From Lachnospiraceae bacterium (GTDB taxonomy: Bacteria > Bacillota > Clostridia > Lachnospirales > Lachnospiraceae): a stretch of 5,641 nt of DNA. The notes beneath the pieces are model-generated. The model was given only the letters and a program-made list of their open reading frames with translations, was not told the origin of the DNA and did not search any database. Shown in pieces: positions 1 through 5,627 of this stretch (the stretch's first letter is position 1; every line of letters starts with the position of its first letter). The position numbers and the translations under genes were made by a program. The stretch covers positions 1 to 5,641 of the forward strand of contig DNJW01000414.1 of assembly GCA_003488965.1 (NCBI GenBank), read 5' to 3'.

Positions 1-80
1 TTATGGAATATACAAGTTGCACAATTCGTAATTTAAAAATGACAGTTTCGCAATTGGCTAAATGTAAACAAGGATAAAAG

Positions 81-103
81 GTTGAAAGAAAAGCGCTTTC
101 AAC
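81..103. repeat. 8-bp inverted repeat over a possible TTG start
   Basis: GTTGAAAG (81-88) is followed by a 7-base spacer and then its exact reverse complement CTTTCAAC (96-103). The centre also contains the palindrome AAAGCGCTTT (90-99). There is no T-run behind it, so it does not look like a standard terminator. It overlaps a possible TTG start at 82 for the ligase gene, which has AAGGA at 70-74. Folding of the RNA would bury that start, so the repeat may be a protein-binding site or a translation-hindering hairpin. Its function is unknown. Confidence 0.4.
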
Positions 104-144
104 TATTGATTTTGAGTCCGCTGAGGCGGACATGGGGTATAAGG

Positions 145-1746
145 ATGGAAAACGAGATGGAAAAAGAGCTTGAAAAGGGCTTGGCGGAAAAAAAGACGGT
201 CGGTTCAGGGCAGATAAGAGCCTGGATTGTCAATATTTATCTGGTGATTATGCTGGGAATATATCCGCTTTTCCTGGTAAATGGATATATGGACCTGGTA
301 TATAAAAAGTGGGCCATGTTCTTATATGTTACGGCAGTGGCTTTGCTGATAAGCCTGATATGGGGGCAGGCAGGCGGAATGTGGAAAAAGGAAAGGGCAA
401 ATTGGCTGCCCATGGACTGGTTTGTTCTGGCGTACTTTATCTGCGTTGTCATTTCCTTTGCAGGGGCAGCGGATAAAAGAACATCTTTGTGGGGAATAGA
501 GACCTGGTATACGGGTTTTGTGGCACAGGTACTGTTTGTGGGAATTTATTTTATGGTTTCACTGGGCTATAAAAAAATGCCTTATTTGGGCGGAATAGGG
601 GCGGCGGCAGGCGTAATTACAGGAATTATGATTATATTGCAGCGTTTTGGCATAGATGTCCTGCATCTTTACAGGGGATTCGGCGATGATGTAAAGGAAA
701 ATTTTGTGGCCGCTTTAGGACAGGTTACATGGACTTCCAGCTATCTCAGCATATTGCTGGCAGCAGGATTGGGAATTTATTTTTGTACTGCGGAAAGAAA
801 AAGGCGGGGCTGGCTGGGAATCTGTATAGGCGTTGGTTTTGCGGCGGAAATGGTGCTGAACTGTGACAGCGGGATAATTACCTTAATTGCAGCAGTTATG
901 ATTATGATATGGCTGGCAGTGGGTAACCGGGAAAGAATCATGCGTATTCTTGAGATTATGCTGATTGCTTTGGCTGCTGCCGCTGCGGTTGGAATAGGCG
1001 AGAGAGCATTCGGCGGACGGATGGTGGCGATTGACGATATTTATCTGAAGGTGGCACAGAACGTATTTATATATCCGGCTATGGCGGTGCTGGCATTGTT
1101 TTACTGGCTGATAAAAAGGGAGAAAATACATATCATAGGAAACAGAAAATGGACGTTTGCTATCCGGGGAATTTTTCTGGGAATTGTCTGCCTTGGAATA
1201 GCGGCGGTGGCGGTGCTGTTTGTGGTGCATGGAAAGGGATATTTCAGCGGTTCTCCTACGGAGAATTACTTCCGGTTTACGGTATGGTGGGGGAACAGCA
1301 GAGGCTTTATATGGCGTGTTGGTGCAGCCGTGTTCGGAGATTTCGGGATATGGAGAAAACTGTTCGGGTGCGGGCCGGACGGGTTCACTCCTTACGCTTA
1401 TCAGCTGATGGGGGATGCGATTAATGAGTTCTGGCATAACCAGCTGGTACCGAATGTACATAACGAATGGTTTAATGCGGTGATTAATTATGGGCTGATA
1501 GGAGGACTGGCTTATTTAGGGATTTTTGTCTCTTCTGCTTATGCATGTATGAAGTCGGCACTGGCTGAAAAAGAGGGAAAAAGGATAGGAGACGCTGCAG
1601 TATTCGGAGCCGGGCTGGCAGCAGCGGGATATATTGCCCATAACGTGCTGTGCTATCAGCAGATTATCGGTACACCTCTGATTTTCGTGCTCATAGGGAT
1701 TGGGGCGGCAAAGATGCGGCAGGAAAGATGTGATAGGGAAGGCTAA
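145..1746 (+). CDS. O-antigen ligase / Wzy-type polymerase family membrane protein
   Basis: A polytopic membrane protein of about 533 residues with roughly 12 to 14 hydrophobic segments. The first starts near residue 26 after a charged N-terminus; the last two lie near the C-terminus. A long external loop precedes the final group of segments and carries GCGPDGF (408-414) and HNEW (439-442), followed directly by a hydrophobic NYGLIGG stretch. This is the Wzy_C (PF04932) arrangement, in which the loop histidine region is functionally important. The family joins or polymerises lipid-linked glycans at the outer face of the membrane; in a Gram-positive cell the likely product is an exopolysaccharide or wall glycan, and the exact substrate cannot be read from sequence. 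The start is uncertain: ATG 145 is chosen, but ATG 157 and TTG 82 (with a well-spaced AAGGA at 70-74, adding 21 residues) are open. No other glycan genes are in view, so polymerase versus ligase is undecided. Confidence 0.85.
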   Translation: MENEMEKELEKGLAEKKTVGSGQIRAWIVNIYLVIMLGIYPLFLVNGYMDLVYKKWAMFLYVTAVALLISLIWGQAGGMWKKERANWLPMDWFVLAYFICVVISFAGAADKRTSLWGIETWYTGFVAQVLFVGIYFMVSLGYKKMPYLGGIGAAAGVITGIMIILQRFGIDVLHLYRGFGDDVKENFVAALGQVTWTSSYLSILLAAGLGIYFCTAERKRRGWLGICIGVGFAAEMVLNCDSGIITLIAAVMIMIWLAVGNRERIMRILEIMLIALAAAAAVGIGERAFGGRMVAIDDIYLKVAQNVFIYPAMAVLALFYWLIKREKIHIIGNRKWTFAIRGIFLGIVCLGIAAVAVLFVVHGKGYFSGSPTENYFRFTVWWGNSRGFIWRVGAAVFGDFGIWRKLFGCGPDGFTPYAYQLMGDAINEFWHNQLVPNVHNEWFNAVINYGLIGGLAYLGIFVSSAYACMKSALAEKEGKRIGDAAVFGAGLAAAGYIAHNVLCYQQIIGTPLIFVLIGIGAAKMRQERCDREG

Positions 1747-1765
1747 AATATTAGAACTGCAATAC

Positions 1766-1773
1766 AGAGGAGG
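1766..1773 (+). promoter_or_regulatory. Strong ribosome binding site AGAGGAGG
   Basis: AGAGGAGG lies six bases before ATG 1780, nearly ideal for Clostridia. It fixes ATG 1780 as the intended start of the small membrane protein gene even though that frame stops after 15 codons, which is the main argument that the gene is frameshifted. ATG 1775 is too close to the site to be used. Confidence 0.7.
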
Positions 1774-1779
1774 AATGTT

Positions 1780-2141
1780 ATGGAACGGAAAGCAAAAATC
1801 GGGCTGTTTTTTTGGCAGTGGGACTGATATTTCTGATAGTAAAGATAAAAAAGAAGCTGCTTTGCAACCGGCTGCTTTGCTCTGGAAATTATATTATGGC
1901 GGAAATATCGGAGGTGAATGTCAATTATAATGTTACGGTAAACGGAAGGAGTCCATATGTGGTAGAATGCCGTTACCAGGATATGGGAGGAAATGTCCAT
2001 ATATTTACAAGCCGATGCTTGTATTTCAATCCCGAACCGCTTCTGCAGAGCCCAATGGTAAAGGTTTATGTAGAAGGAGATAATTATAAACATTATTATG
2101 TGGATATTGATGAGATTTTGCCGAAGGTAATCAGGCATTAA
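1780..2141 (+). pseudogene. Small single-transmembrane protein gene, frameshifted at a T7 run
   Basis: From ATG 1780, behind a strong ribosome site, the frame reads MERKAKIGLFF and then runs to TGA at 1822-1824. The downstream frame (from 1812 to TAA 2139-2141) continues with LAVGLIFLIV, basic KIKKK and a soluble domain of about 90 residues. Adding one T to the run at 1807-1813 joins them into a 120-residue protein: short basic N-terminus, one membrane segment, a positive stop-transfer stretch, and a beta-rich domain containing VNYNVTVNGRSPYVVECRY and, near the end, YYVDIDEILP. I recognise the soluble part as resembling a conserved uncharacterised domain of small membrane-anchored Clostridia proteins (possibly DUF3592-like), but cannot name a function. 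It lies 33 bases after the ligase stop and is probably co-transcribed with it. Alternatives are a sequencing error, ribosomal slippage on the T-run, or a shorter soluble product from ATG 1896, which lacks a good ribosome site. Confidence 0.6.
1856..1880 (+). repeat. 10-bp direct repeat with 15-base period
   Basis: GCTGCTTTGC occurs at 1856-1865 and again at 1871-1880, exactly 15 bases apart, so the reading frame is kept. It encodes LLCNR followed by LLCSG just after the basic stop-transfer stretch of the small membrane protein. It looks like a partial 5-codon tandem duplication. Confidence 0.6.
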
Positions 2142-2156
2142 ATAAATATGAAGAAA

Positions 2157-2200
2157 TTGAATATAATATTGTAAAGCAAATATATAACAAATGCTTTACA
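2157..2200 (+). promoter_or_regulatory. Toxin-antitoxin promoter and probable autorepression operator
   Basis: TGTAAAGCA (2170-2178) and TGCTTTACA (2192-2200) form a perfect 9-bp inverted repeat with a 13-base A/T-rich spacer. The spacer holds a -10-like TATATA (2181-2186), 18 bases after a -35-like TTGAAT (2157-2162). A perfect TATAAT also lies at 2162-2167 but with only a poor -35 (3 of 6) upstream. Either promoter would overlap the palindrome. RelB/DinJ antitoxins carry a ribbon-helix-helix domain that binds palindromes over their own promoter, so the repeat is the natural operator candidate. The binding itself is inferred. Confidence 0.5.
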
Positions 2201-2202
2201 TG

Positions 2203-2241
2203 AGAGGAGGCGGGTGATAAAATTAAATTGCAGAAAGGAAG
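2203..2241 (+). promoter_or_regulatory. Two ribosome-binding-like sites before the antitoxin
   Basis: AGAGGAGG (2203-2210) is a very strong match but sits only three bases before an in-frame GTG (2214). AAAGGAAG (2234-2241) sits eight bases before ATG 2250. The second has correct spacing and gives an 86-residue protein beginning MAQAMINFRMD, the same length as E. coli DinJ, so ATG 2250 is taken as the start. GTG 2214 would add twelve residues of no recognised role. Confidence 0.5.
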
Positions 2242-2249
2242 TGATGATT

Positions 2250-2510
2250 ATGGCACAAGCAATGATTAATTTCCGTATGGATGAAGAATTAAAGAAGAAT
2301 ATGGAAAAAACTTGCAAAGATTTGGGGTTAAGCATGACGACGGCATTTACCATATTTGCAAAAAAAATGACAAGAGAAAAAAGAATACCGTTTGATGTGT
2401 CTGTAGATTCCTTTTACTCTGAAAGTAATATGACATATTTGAAGAAGGTAATAGAGGATATTGAATCAGGGAAGGCGGTTCTTGTTGAGCATGAACTGAT
2501 TGAGGATTAA
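2250..2510 (+). CDS. RelB/DinJ family type II antitoxin
   Basis: An 86-residue antitoxin. The N-terminus has the ribbon-helix-helix layout of RelB/DinJ proteins: a short strand MINFRMD (5-11), a first helix to about residue 27, the turn GLSMTTAF, a second helix, then the family-typical TREKRIPFDV (42-51). The C-terminal third, charged and ending in EHELIED, is the part expected to wrap and neutralise the toxin. In established systems the antitoxin dimer binds the operon promoter, and the complex with toxin represses more tightly. It is followed three bases later by the YoeB-type toxin gene. A sampled 60-base stretch (2281-2340) is about 32% G+C, against 48% in a sampled stretch of pyrC (4921-4980), consistent with an acquired module. 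RelB/DinJ membership is confident; the exact partner specificity is inferred from adjacency. Confidence 0.9.
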   Translation: MAQAMINFRMDEELKKNMEKTCKDLGLSMTTAFTIFAKKMTREKRIPFDVSVDSFYSESNMTYLKKVIEDIESGKAVLVEHELIED

Positions 2511-2513
2511 TAC

Positions 2514-2774
2514 GTGAAAATACTTTGGGAGGAGCGCGCTTGGGAAGAATATCTTGAGTGGCAGATACAAGACAAGAAGATATTAAAGAGAATTAACGCA
2601 CTCATTAAAGAGATACAAAGAGATTGTTATGAGGGTATTGGAAAACCAGAACCGCTGAGAAACAATTTGAGCGGCTGGTGGAGCAGGCGGATTGATGAGG
2701 TTAACCGCATCGTTTACAGAGAAAAAGATGGAGCTATCATTATAGCATCATGTAAAGGGCATTATGATGATTAA
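2514..2774 (+). CDS. yoeB: YoeB/Txe family toxin, ribosome-dependent mRNA interferase
   Basis: An 86-residue toxin starting at GTG 2514, with GAGG (2502-2505) eight bases upstream inside the end of the antitoxin gene; the stop of one and start of the other are three bases apart, implying translational coupling. The sequence follows E. coli YoeB closely: ILWEERAWEEYLEWQ at the N-terminus, then GKPEPL, NLSGWWSRRI, and the C-terminal HYDD. The E. coli catalytic and substrate-binding positions Glu46, Arg65, His83 and Tyr84 fall at the same numbers here (E46, R65, H83, Y84), so the toxin appears intact. YoeB cleaves mRNA in the ribosomal A site and halts translation until antitoxin binds it. The E. 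coli partner YefM is of the Phd fold, whereas the partner here is RelB/DinJ. Confidence 0.94.
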   Translation: MKILWEERAWEEYLEWQIQDKKILKRINALIKEIQRDCYEGIGKPEPLRNNLSGWWSRRIDEVNRIVYREKDGAIIIASCKGHYDD

Positions 2775-2822
2775 TAGCTTTTGAGAAAAATTTTAGAAGG
2801 ATATTTGATAGCGAAAATTTGT

Positions 2823-2849
2823 AAAGTTGACCGCTGGGCCAACTTTTTT
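2823..2849 (+). terminator. Intrinsic terminator between convergent toxin and plsC genes
   Basis: AAAGTTG (2823-2829) pairs with CAACTTT (2840-2846); after an A/C mismatch, CC pairs with GG around a four-base loop. A run of six T (2844-2849) follows on the plus strand, making a good rho-independent terminator for the toxin-antitoxin operon. The hairpin lies immediately beyond the stop codon of the minus-strand acyltransferase gene, and on that strand the stem is followed by a weaker T-rich stretch. It may therefore work in both directions. Confidence 0.8.
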
Positions 2850-3594
2850 ATAGAGTCTTTTCCGTTTCTTCTTTATTTTTAAAATAAGCCGTCTTAATCA
2901 CCTCTTGTACATGACCGCCGACGAATTTCCGTTCTTCTTTCGGCAGATCCTTTATATAGATAGGCGGACAGTATTCAAGGATAACATGTGCCTTTTTTAT
3001 TTTAGGAAGATGGTCTTCAAAAATAGCCGCCGAATTGTAGATACTCATAGGCACGATAGGGCAGCCGGATTTTTCCGCAATCTTAAAACTTCCTTCGCGG
3101 AAAGGAAGAAAAGTATCGTTTACTTTATTTCTTGTTCCTTCCGGGAAAATACAAATAGAAATACCGGACTTTACTTTTTCAATTCCTTCCAAAATCGTTT
3201 TCAGACCTTGTTTGATGTCCTGGCGGTCAAGGAAGAGGCAATGGAGATTTTTCATCCAGTTCACCAAAAGGGGATAACGGAGCATTTCCTTTTTGGCAAT
3301 GTAGCCTGTAGGACGGGGGACACGGATATAAGTGAGCAGGATATCAAAATAGCTTCTATGGTTTCCTACATACAATACGGCAGTGTCCTTGGGCACATTT
3401 TCTTCCCCGATGACCGTGACTGACACGCCGGTAATGTCAAGACATCTGCGGAATGCCCAGTTGACAATGGCAAGGGAACTTCTGTTTTTTAAGTCCATAT
3501 TGAATTTTCCGATAATCCATTCCGCAATAAGAAGCGGGATGCTAAGTACAAGAAATAAAACGACAAAAGAGGCAAGACAAATGAAACGTAACAT
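2848..3594 (-). CDS. plsC: 1-acyl-sn-glycerol-3-phosphate acyltransferase (PlsC family)
   Basis: A 248-residue membrane-associated acyltransferase. It transfers an acyl chain to the sn-2 position of lysophosphatidate to make phosphatidate, the precursor of membrane phospholipids. One hydrophobic segment spans about residues 5-25. The four acyltransferase motifs appear in order: NHRSYFD with the HX4D catalytic pair (H79, D84), the FLDRQ region (121-125), FPEGTR (150-155) followed by FREGSFKIA (165-173), and the CPIVP block (178-182). The length matches the family. ATG 3594 is chosen because AGGAAGGA sits seven bases upstream (3609-3602). The longer frame beginning at 3660 would start before the promoter -10 and adds residues outside the usual family start. 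It is divergent from the lipoprotein gene and convergent with the toxin. Some family members act on other lysolipids, so the substrate is family-level inference. Confidence 0.92.
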   Translation of the reverse strand: MLRFICLASFVVLFLVLSIPLLIAEWIIGKFNMDLKNRSSLAIVNWAFRRCLDITGVSVTVIGEENVPKDTAVLYVGNHRSYFDILLTYIRVPRPTGYIAKKEMLRYPLLVNWMKNLHCLFLDRQDIKQGLKTILEGIEKVKSGISICIFPEGTRNKVNDTFLPFREGSFKIAEKSGCPIVPMSIYNSAAIFEDHLPKIKKAHVILEYCPPIYIKDLPKEERKFVGGHVQEVIKTAYFKNKEETEKTL

Positions 3595-3631
3595 AGTTTT
3601 ATCCTTCCTGATATTTTTTAAGTATTTTTTT

Positions 3632-3660
3632 ATTATAACGAAGACGGAGGAGTAAAGCAA
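3632..3660 (-). promoter_or_regulatory. Promoter of plsC
   Basis: On the minus strand TTGCTT (3660-3655) and a perfect TATAAT (3637-3632) are separated by 17 bases. A transcript starting near 3625 would have a leader of about 30 bases containing the AGGAAGGA site before ATG 3594. The -35 box matches only TTG of the consensus, but the -10 and the spacing are ideal. Confidence 0.6.
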
Positions 3661-3743
3661 GACTTCTGGAAAACAAATAAAATAAGGAATAGTTTTTTCC
3701 TGCAGCCAATAAAATAGAAATAAACGATGAAGGAATCAAAGGA

Positions 3744-4175
3744 ATGAAAAAGCAGCATATTATTTTTTTCCTTATTGCTTTTGTTATGCTCTGTCTATGC
3801 GGATGTACGGTAAAAACAGAAAACGGGAACGAAAAAATCAGGGACATAGAATTTACAGTACTGGGAGAGGATAATATACCTGAGGAATTAAAACAGATTG
3901 TGGAAGAGAAAAAAGAAAAAGGATTTAAAATGACCTATCAGGACAATGATTTTCTCTATATATGTGTAGGCTATGGCAGGCAGGAAACAGGCGGTTATAG
4001 CATTACCGTGAATGATTTGTATCTGACGGGAAATTCGATTGTTGTAGATACAAACCTGATAGGGCCGGAACCGGAAAAGCGGGAACTGTATAATGCCCAG
4101 GAAAAGGACAGTGCATCCTATCCGTATGTCATATTAAAGATAGAATATATGGATAAATCCGTAGTCTTTGATTAA
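3744..4175 (+). CDS. PrcB-like lipoprotein
   Basis: A 143-residue exported lipoprotein. A basic MKK start and a hydrophobic core (6-18) lead to the lipobox LCGC (18-21), so Cys21 would be lipidated and the protein anchored on the outer membrane face. The mature part has the pattern of the PrcB C-terminal domain family (PF14343): EEK..GF in the first half, then GGYSITVNDLYLTGNSIVVD (residues 92-111), the GPEP motif and a closing SYPYVILKIE. The family is named for the lipoprotein subunit of the Treponema dentilisin protease complex, but most Clostridia members stand alone and have no defined job; no protease gene is visible here. The ATG has AAGGA (3730-3734) nine bases upstream. It is transcribed divergently from plsC, and no convincing promoter could be picked in the A/T-rich gap of about 150 bases between them. 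Lipoprotein status is firm; the PrcB assignment is from pattern memory. Confidence 0.82.
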   Translation: MKKQHIIFFLIAFVMLCLCGCTVKTENGNEKIRDIEFTVLGEDNIPEELKQIVEEKKEKGFKMTYQDNDFLYICVGYGRQETGGYSITVNDLYLTGNSIVVDTNLIGPEPEKRELYNAQEKDSASYPYVILKIEYMDKSVVFD

Positions 4176-4188
4176 ATCGGAAGGCCGG

Positions 4189-4218
4189 TTGACTGCCATA
4201 CAGGGTATAAGATATACT
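4189..4218 (+). promoter_or_regulatory. Probable pyrC promoter
   Basis: TTGACT (4189-4194, five of six consensus bases) is 18 bases from TATACT (4213-4218, five of six). Transcription would begin near 4225, inside the left arm of the long hairpin at 4210-4269. That gives pyrC a leader of about 75 bases. It is the best promoter candidate between the lipoprotein gene and pyrC. Confidence 0.55.
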
Positions 4219-4269
4219 ATAGAAAACAGCCCATATTATTATCGGAAAGCTGTTTTCTATAGTATATTT
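4210..4269. repeat. Perfect 19-bp inverted repeat (long hairpin) upstream of pyrC
   Basis: The left arm 4212-4230 and right arm 4249-4267 are perfect reverse complements over 19 bases, with an 18-base loop. A G-T and an A-T pair extend the stem to 21. The arms read TATACTATAG next to GAAAACAGC on the left and mirror this on the right. RNA read through from the lipoprotein gene would form the whole stem, whereas RNA starting near 4225 would keep only the inner part. Only TTT follows the right arm, so it is not a textbook terminator, though it may stop or stabilise the lipoprotein transcript. No PyrR-type binding sequence was recognised. It could also be a copy of a small dispersed palindromic element. 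Confidence 0.75.
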
Positions 4270-4298
4270 GCCATTATGGAAAGGGATGTGAAAAGCGA

Positions 4299-5609
4299 AT
4301 GGTTCTGTTAATCAAGGGAGGCTGTATTGTAAATCCGGTAAAAGGCAGTGAAGAGACAGGAGATATTCTTGTGGAGGATGGGAAAATAGTAAAGATAGGA
4401 CAAGACATCCCTCTTCCTGAAAGGACAGACGGAAGCAGCGGGGAAGCTGTCACGGTAAAAGTTATCAATGCAAAGGGAAAAACTGTGGCACCGGGGCTGG
4501 TGGATGTGCATGTGCATTTCAGAGATCCGGGATTTACTTATAAAGAGGATATTATGAGCGGGGCGGCGGCAGCGGCAAAAGGAGGCTTTACCACAGTGGT
4601 TCTGATGGCCAATACAAAGCCGCCGGTGGACAATGAGGAAACCCTGCGCTATGTGCTGGAAAAAGGGGCACAGACCGGAATTCATGTGGAAACCTGTGCC
4701 AATATAACTGTTGGAATGAAGGGAAAGGAACTGACCGATATGGACGGGCTGGCAAAAGCCGGTGCTGTGGGTTTTACCGATGACGGAATGCCTCTGCTGG
4801 ATGAGGAACTGGTGAAAAGGGCGTACGAGACAGCGGCTAAGGTTGGGAAACCCTTAAGCTTTCATGAGGAAAACCCGGAATTTATCCGAAACAACGGAAT
4901 AAATGCAGGAAGGGCATCCGCTCATTTTGGAATAGGCGGTTCGGACAGGCAGGCGGAAATTCAGATGGTGAAAAGGGATTTGGCACTGGCAGAAGGCACC
5001 GGGGCAGAGATATCCATTCAGCATATCAGTACGAAGGAAGCGGTGGAGCTGGTGAGGGAGGCAAAGAAAAGAAATCCCCATATCCATGCGGAAGCTGCTC
5101 CGCATCATTTTACGCTGACGGAAGAAGCGGCGATAAAATACGGTACCTTGGCAAAAATGAATCCGCCTCTTAGGGAGGAGACGGACAGAAAGGCTATTAT
5201 TAAAGGGCTGCAGGACGGTACCATCGATATGATTGCTACCGACCATGCACCTCATAGCAAGGAGGAGAAGGAAAAAGCTATTACGGAAGCACCCAGCGGC
5301 ATTATCGGACTTGAAACTGCTTTGTCTTTGGGAATACGGGAACTGGTGGAGAAGGGATATCTGACGATGGCGGAACTGATTGGCCGCATGTCGTGGCAGC
5401 CTGCCCGGTTTTACCGTTTGGATGCCGGTTATCTGGCAGAGGGCGGACCGGCAGACATGGTGATTTTTGACAGCAAGGAACTGTGGAAAGCGGAAAAATT
5501 TGTGTCGAAGTCTTCCAATTCTCCGTTTACAGGGGAATGGCTTCCGGGGACAATCTATTATACGATATGCAATGGCAGGGTAGTTTACGAGAAAGGACAG
5601 GAAGATTGA
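4299..5609 (+). CDS. pyrC: Dihydroorotase, class I
   Basis: A 436-residue cytoplasmic amidohydrolase that interconverts N-carbamoyl-L-aspartate and dihydroorotate, the third step of pyrimidine synthesis. The metal-binding signature DVHVHFRDPG gives His71 and His73; FTDDG supplies the aspartate at 161 or 162; SFHEE gives His189; QHIST gives His242; and TDHAPHS gives Asp315. These are the ligand positions known from class I enzymes such as that of Bacillus. NTKPP, APHHFTLT and the MNPPLR block involved in substrate binding are also present, so the enzyme appears complete. It is slightly longer than the roughly 428-residue Bacillus type, apparently because of an extra polar stretch around residues 40-57. 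ATG 4299 is the only sensible start; the purine run AAAGGGA (4280-4286) is about 12 bases away, a little far. Allantoinase and hydantoinase are related, but the HFRDPG and TDHAPHS motifs favour PyrC. Confidence 0.95.
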   Translation: MVLLIKGGCIVNPVKGSEETGDILVEDGKIVKIGQDIPLPERTDGSSGEAVTVKVINAKGKTVAPGLVDVHVHFRDPGFTYKEDIMSGAAAAAKGGFTTVVLMANTKPPVDNEETLRYVLEKGAQTGIHVETCANITVGMKGKELTDMDGLAKAGAVGFTDDGMPLLDEELVKRAYETAAKVGKPLSFHEENPEFIRNNGINAGRASAHFGIGGSDRQAEIQMVKRDLALAEGTGAEISIQHISTKEAVELVREAKKRNPHIHAEAAPHHFTLTEEAAIKYGTLAKMNPPLREETDRKAIIKGLQDGTIDMIATDHAPHSKEEKEKAITEAPSGIIGLETALSLGIRELVEKGYLTMAELIGRMSWQPARFYRLDAGYLAEGGPADMVIFDSKELWKAEKFVSKSSNSPFTGEWLPGTIYYTICNGRVVYEKGQED

Positions 5610-5627
5610 AAATTAAAATTTTCAATC
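5604..5627. repeat. 10-bp palindrome overlapping the pyrC stop codon
   Basis: GATTGAAAAT (5604-5613) pairs with ATTTTCAATC (5618-5627) around a four-base loop, and the TGA stop (5607-5609) lies inside the left arm. No T-run follows in the visible sequence, and the stem is A/T-rich, so terminator function is doubtful. It may be an operator or translational element for a gene beyond the window. Confidence 0.5.

Noticed and set aside
17..68. Promoter-like boxes (TTGCAC, ATGACA, TGTAAA) in the first 81 bases
   Set aside because: No pair combines good matches with 16-18 base spacing, and the upstream context is cut off by the window edge.
883..1461. Long minus-strand open frame of 192 codons inside the ligase gene
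   Set aside because: It lies wholly opposite a strongly supported membrane protein and its translation has no recognisable motifs; it is a shadow frame.
1700..1930. Plus-strand frame of 76 codons bridging the ligase and the small membrane protein
   Set aside because: It overlaps both genes and its translation lacks domain or membrane features. ATG 1775 in this frame is only one base after the ribosome site.
2807..2884. Possible short peptide from a TTG just after the toxin gene
   Set aside because: It would run through the terminator hairpin and into the end of the convergent plsC gene, and the start codon is weak.
2905..3423. Plus-strand frame of 172 codons opposite plsC
   Set aside because: The minus strand carries all four acyltransferase motifs and a well-placed promoter and ribosome site, so this is antisense noise.
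3685..3701. AGGAA / TTCCT inverted repeat in the plsC-lipoprotein gap
   Set aside because: The stem is only five base pairs in A/T-rich DNA, which is expected by chance.
4854..5255. Minus-strand frame of 133 codons opposite pyrC
   Set aside because: The plus strand encodes the metal-binding motifs of dihydroorotase across this region.
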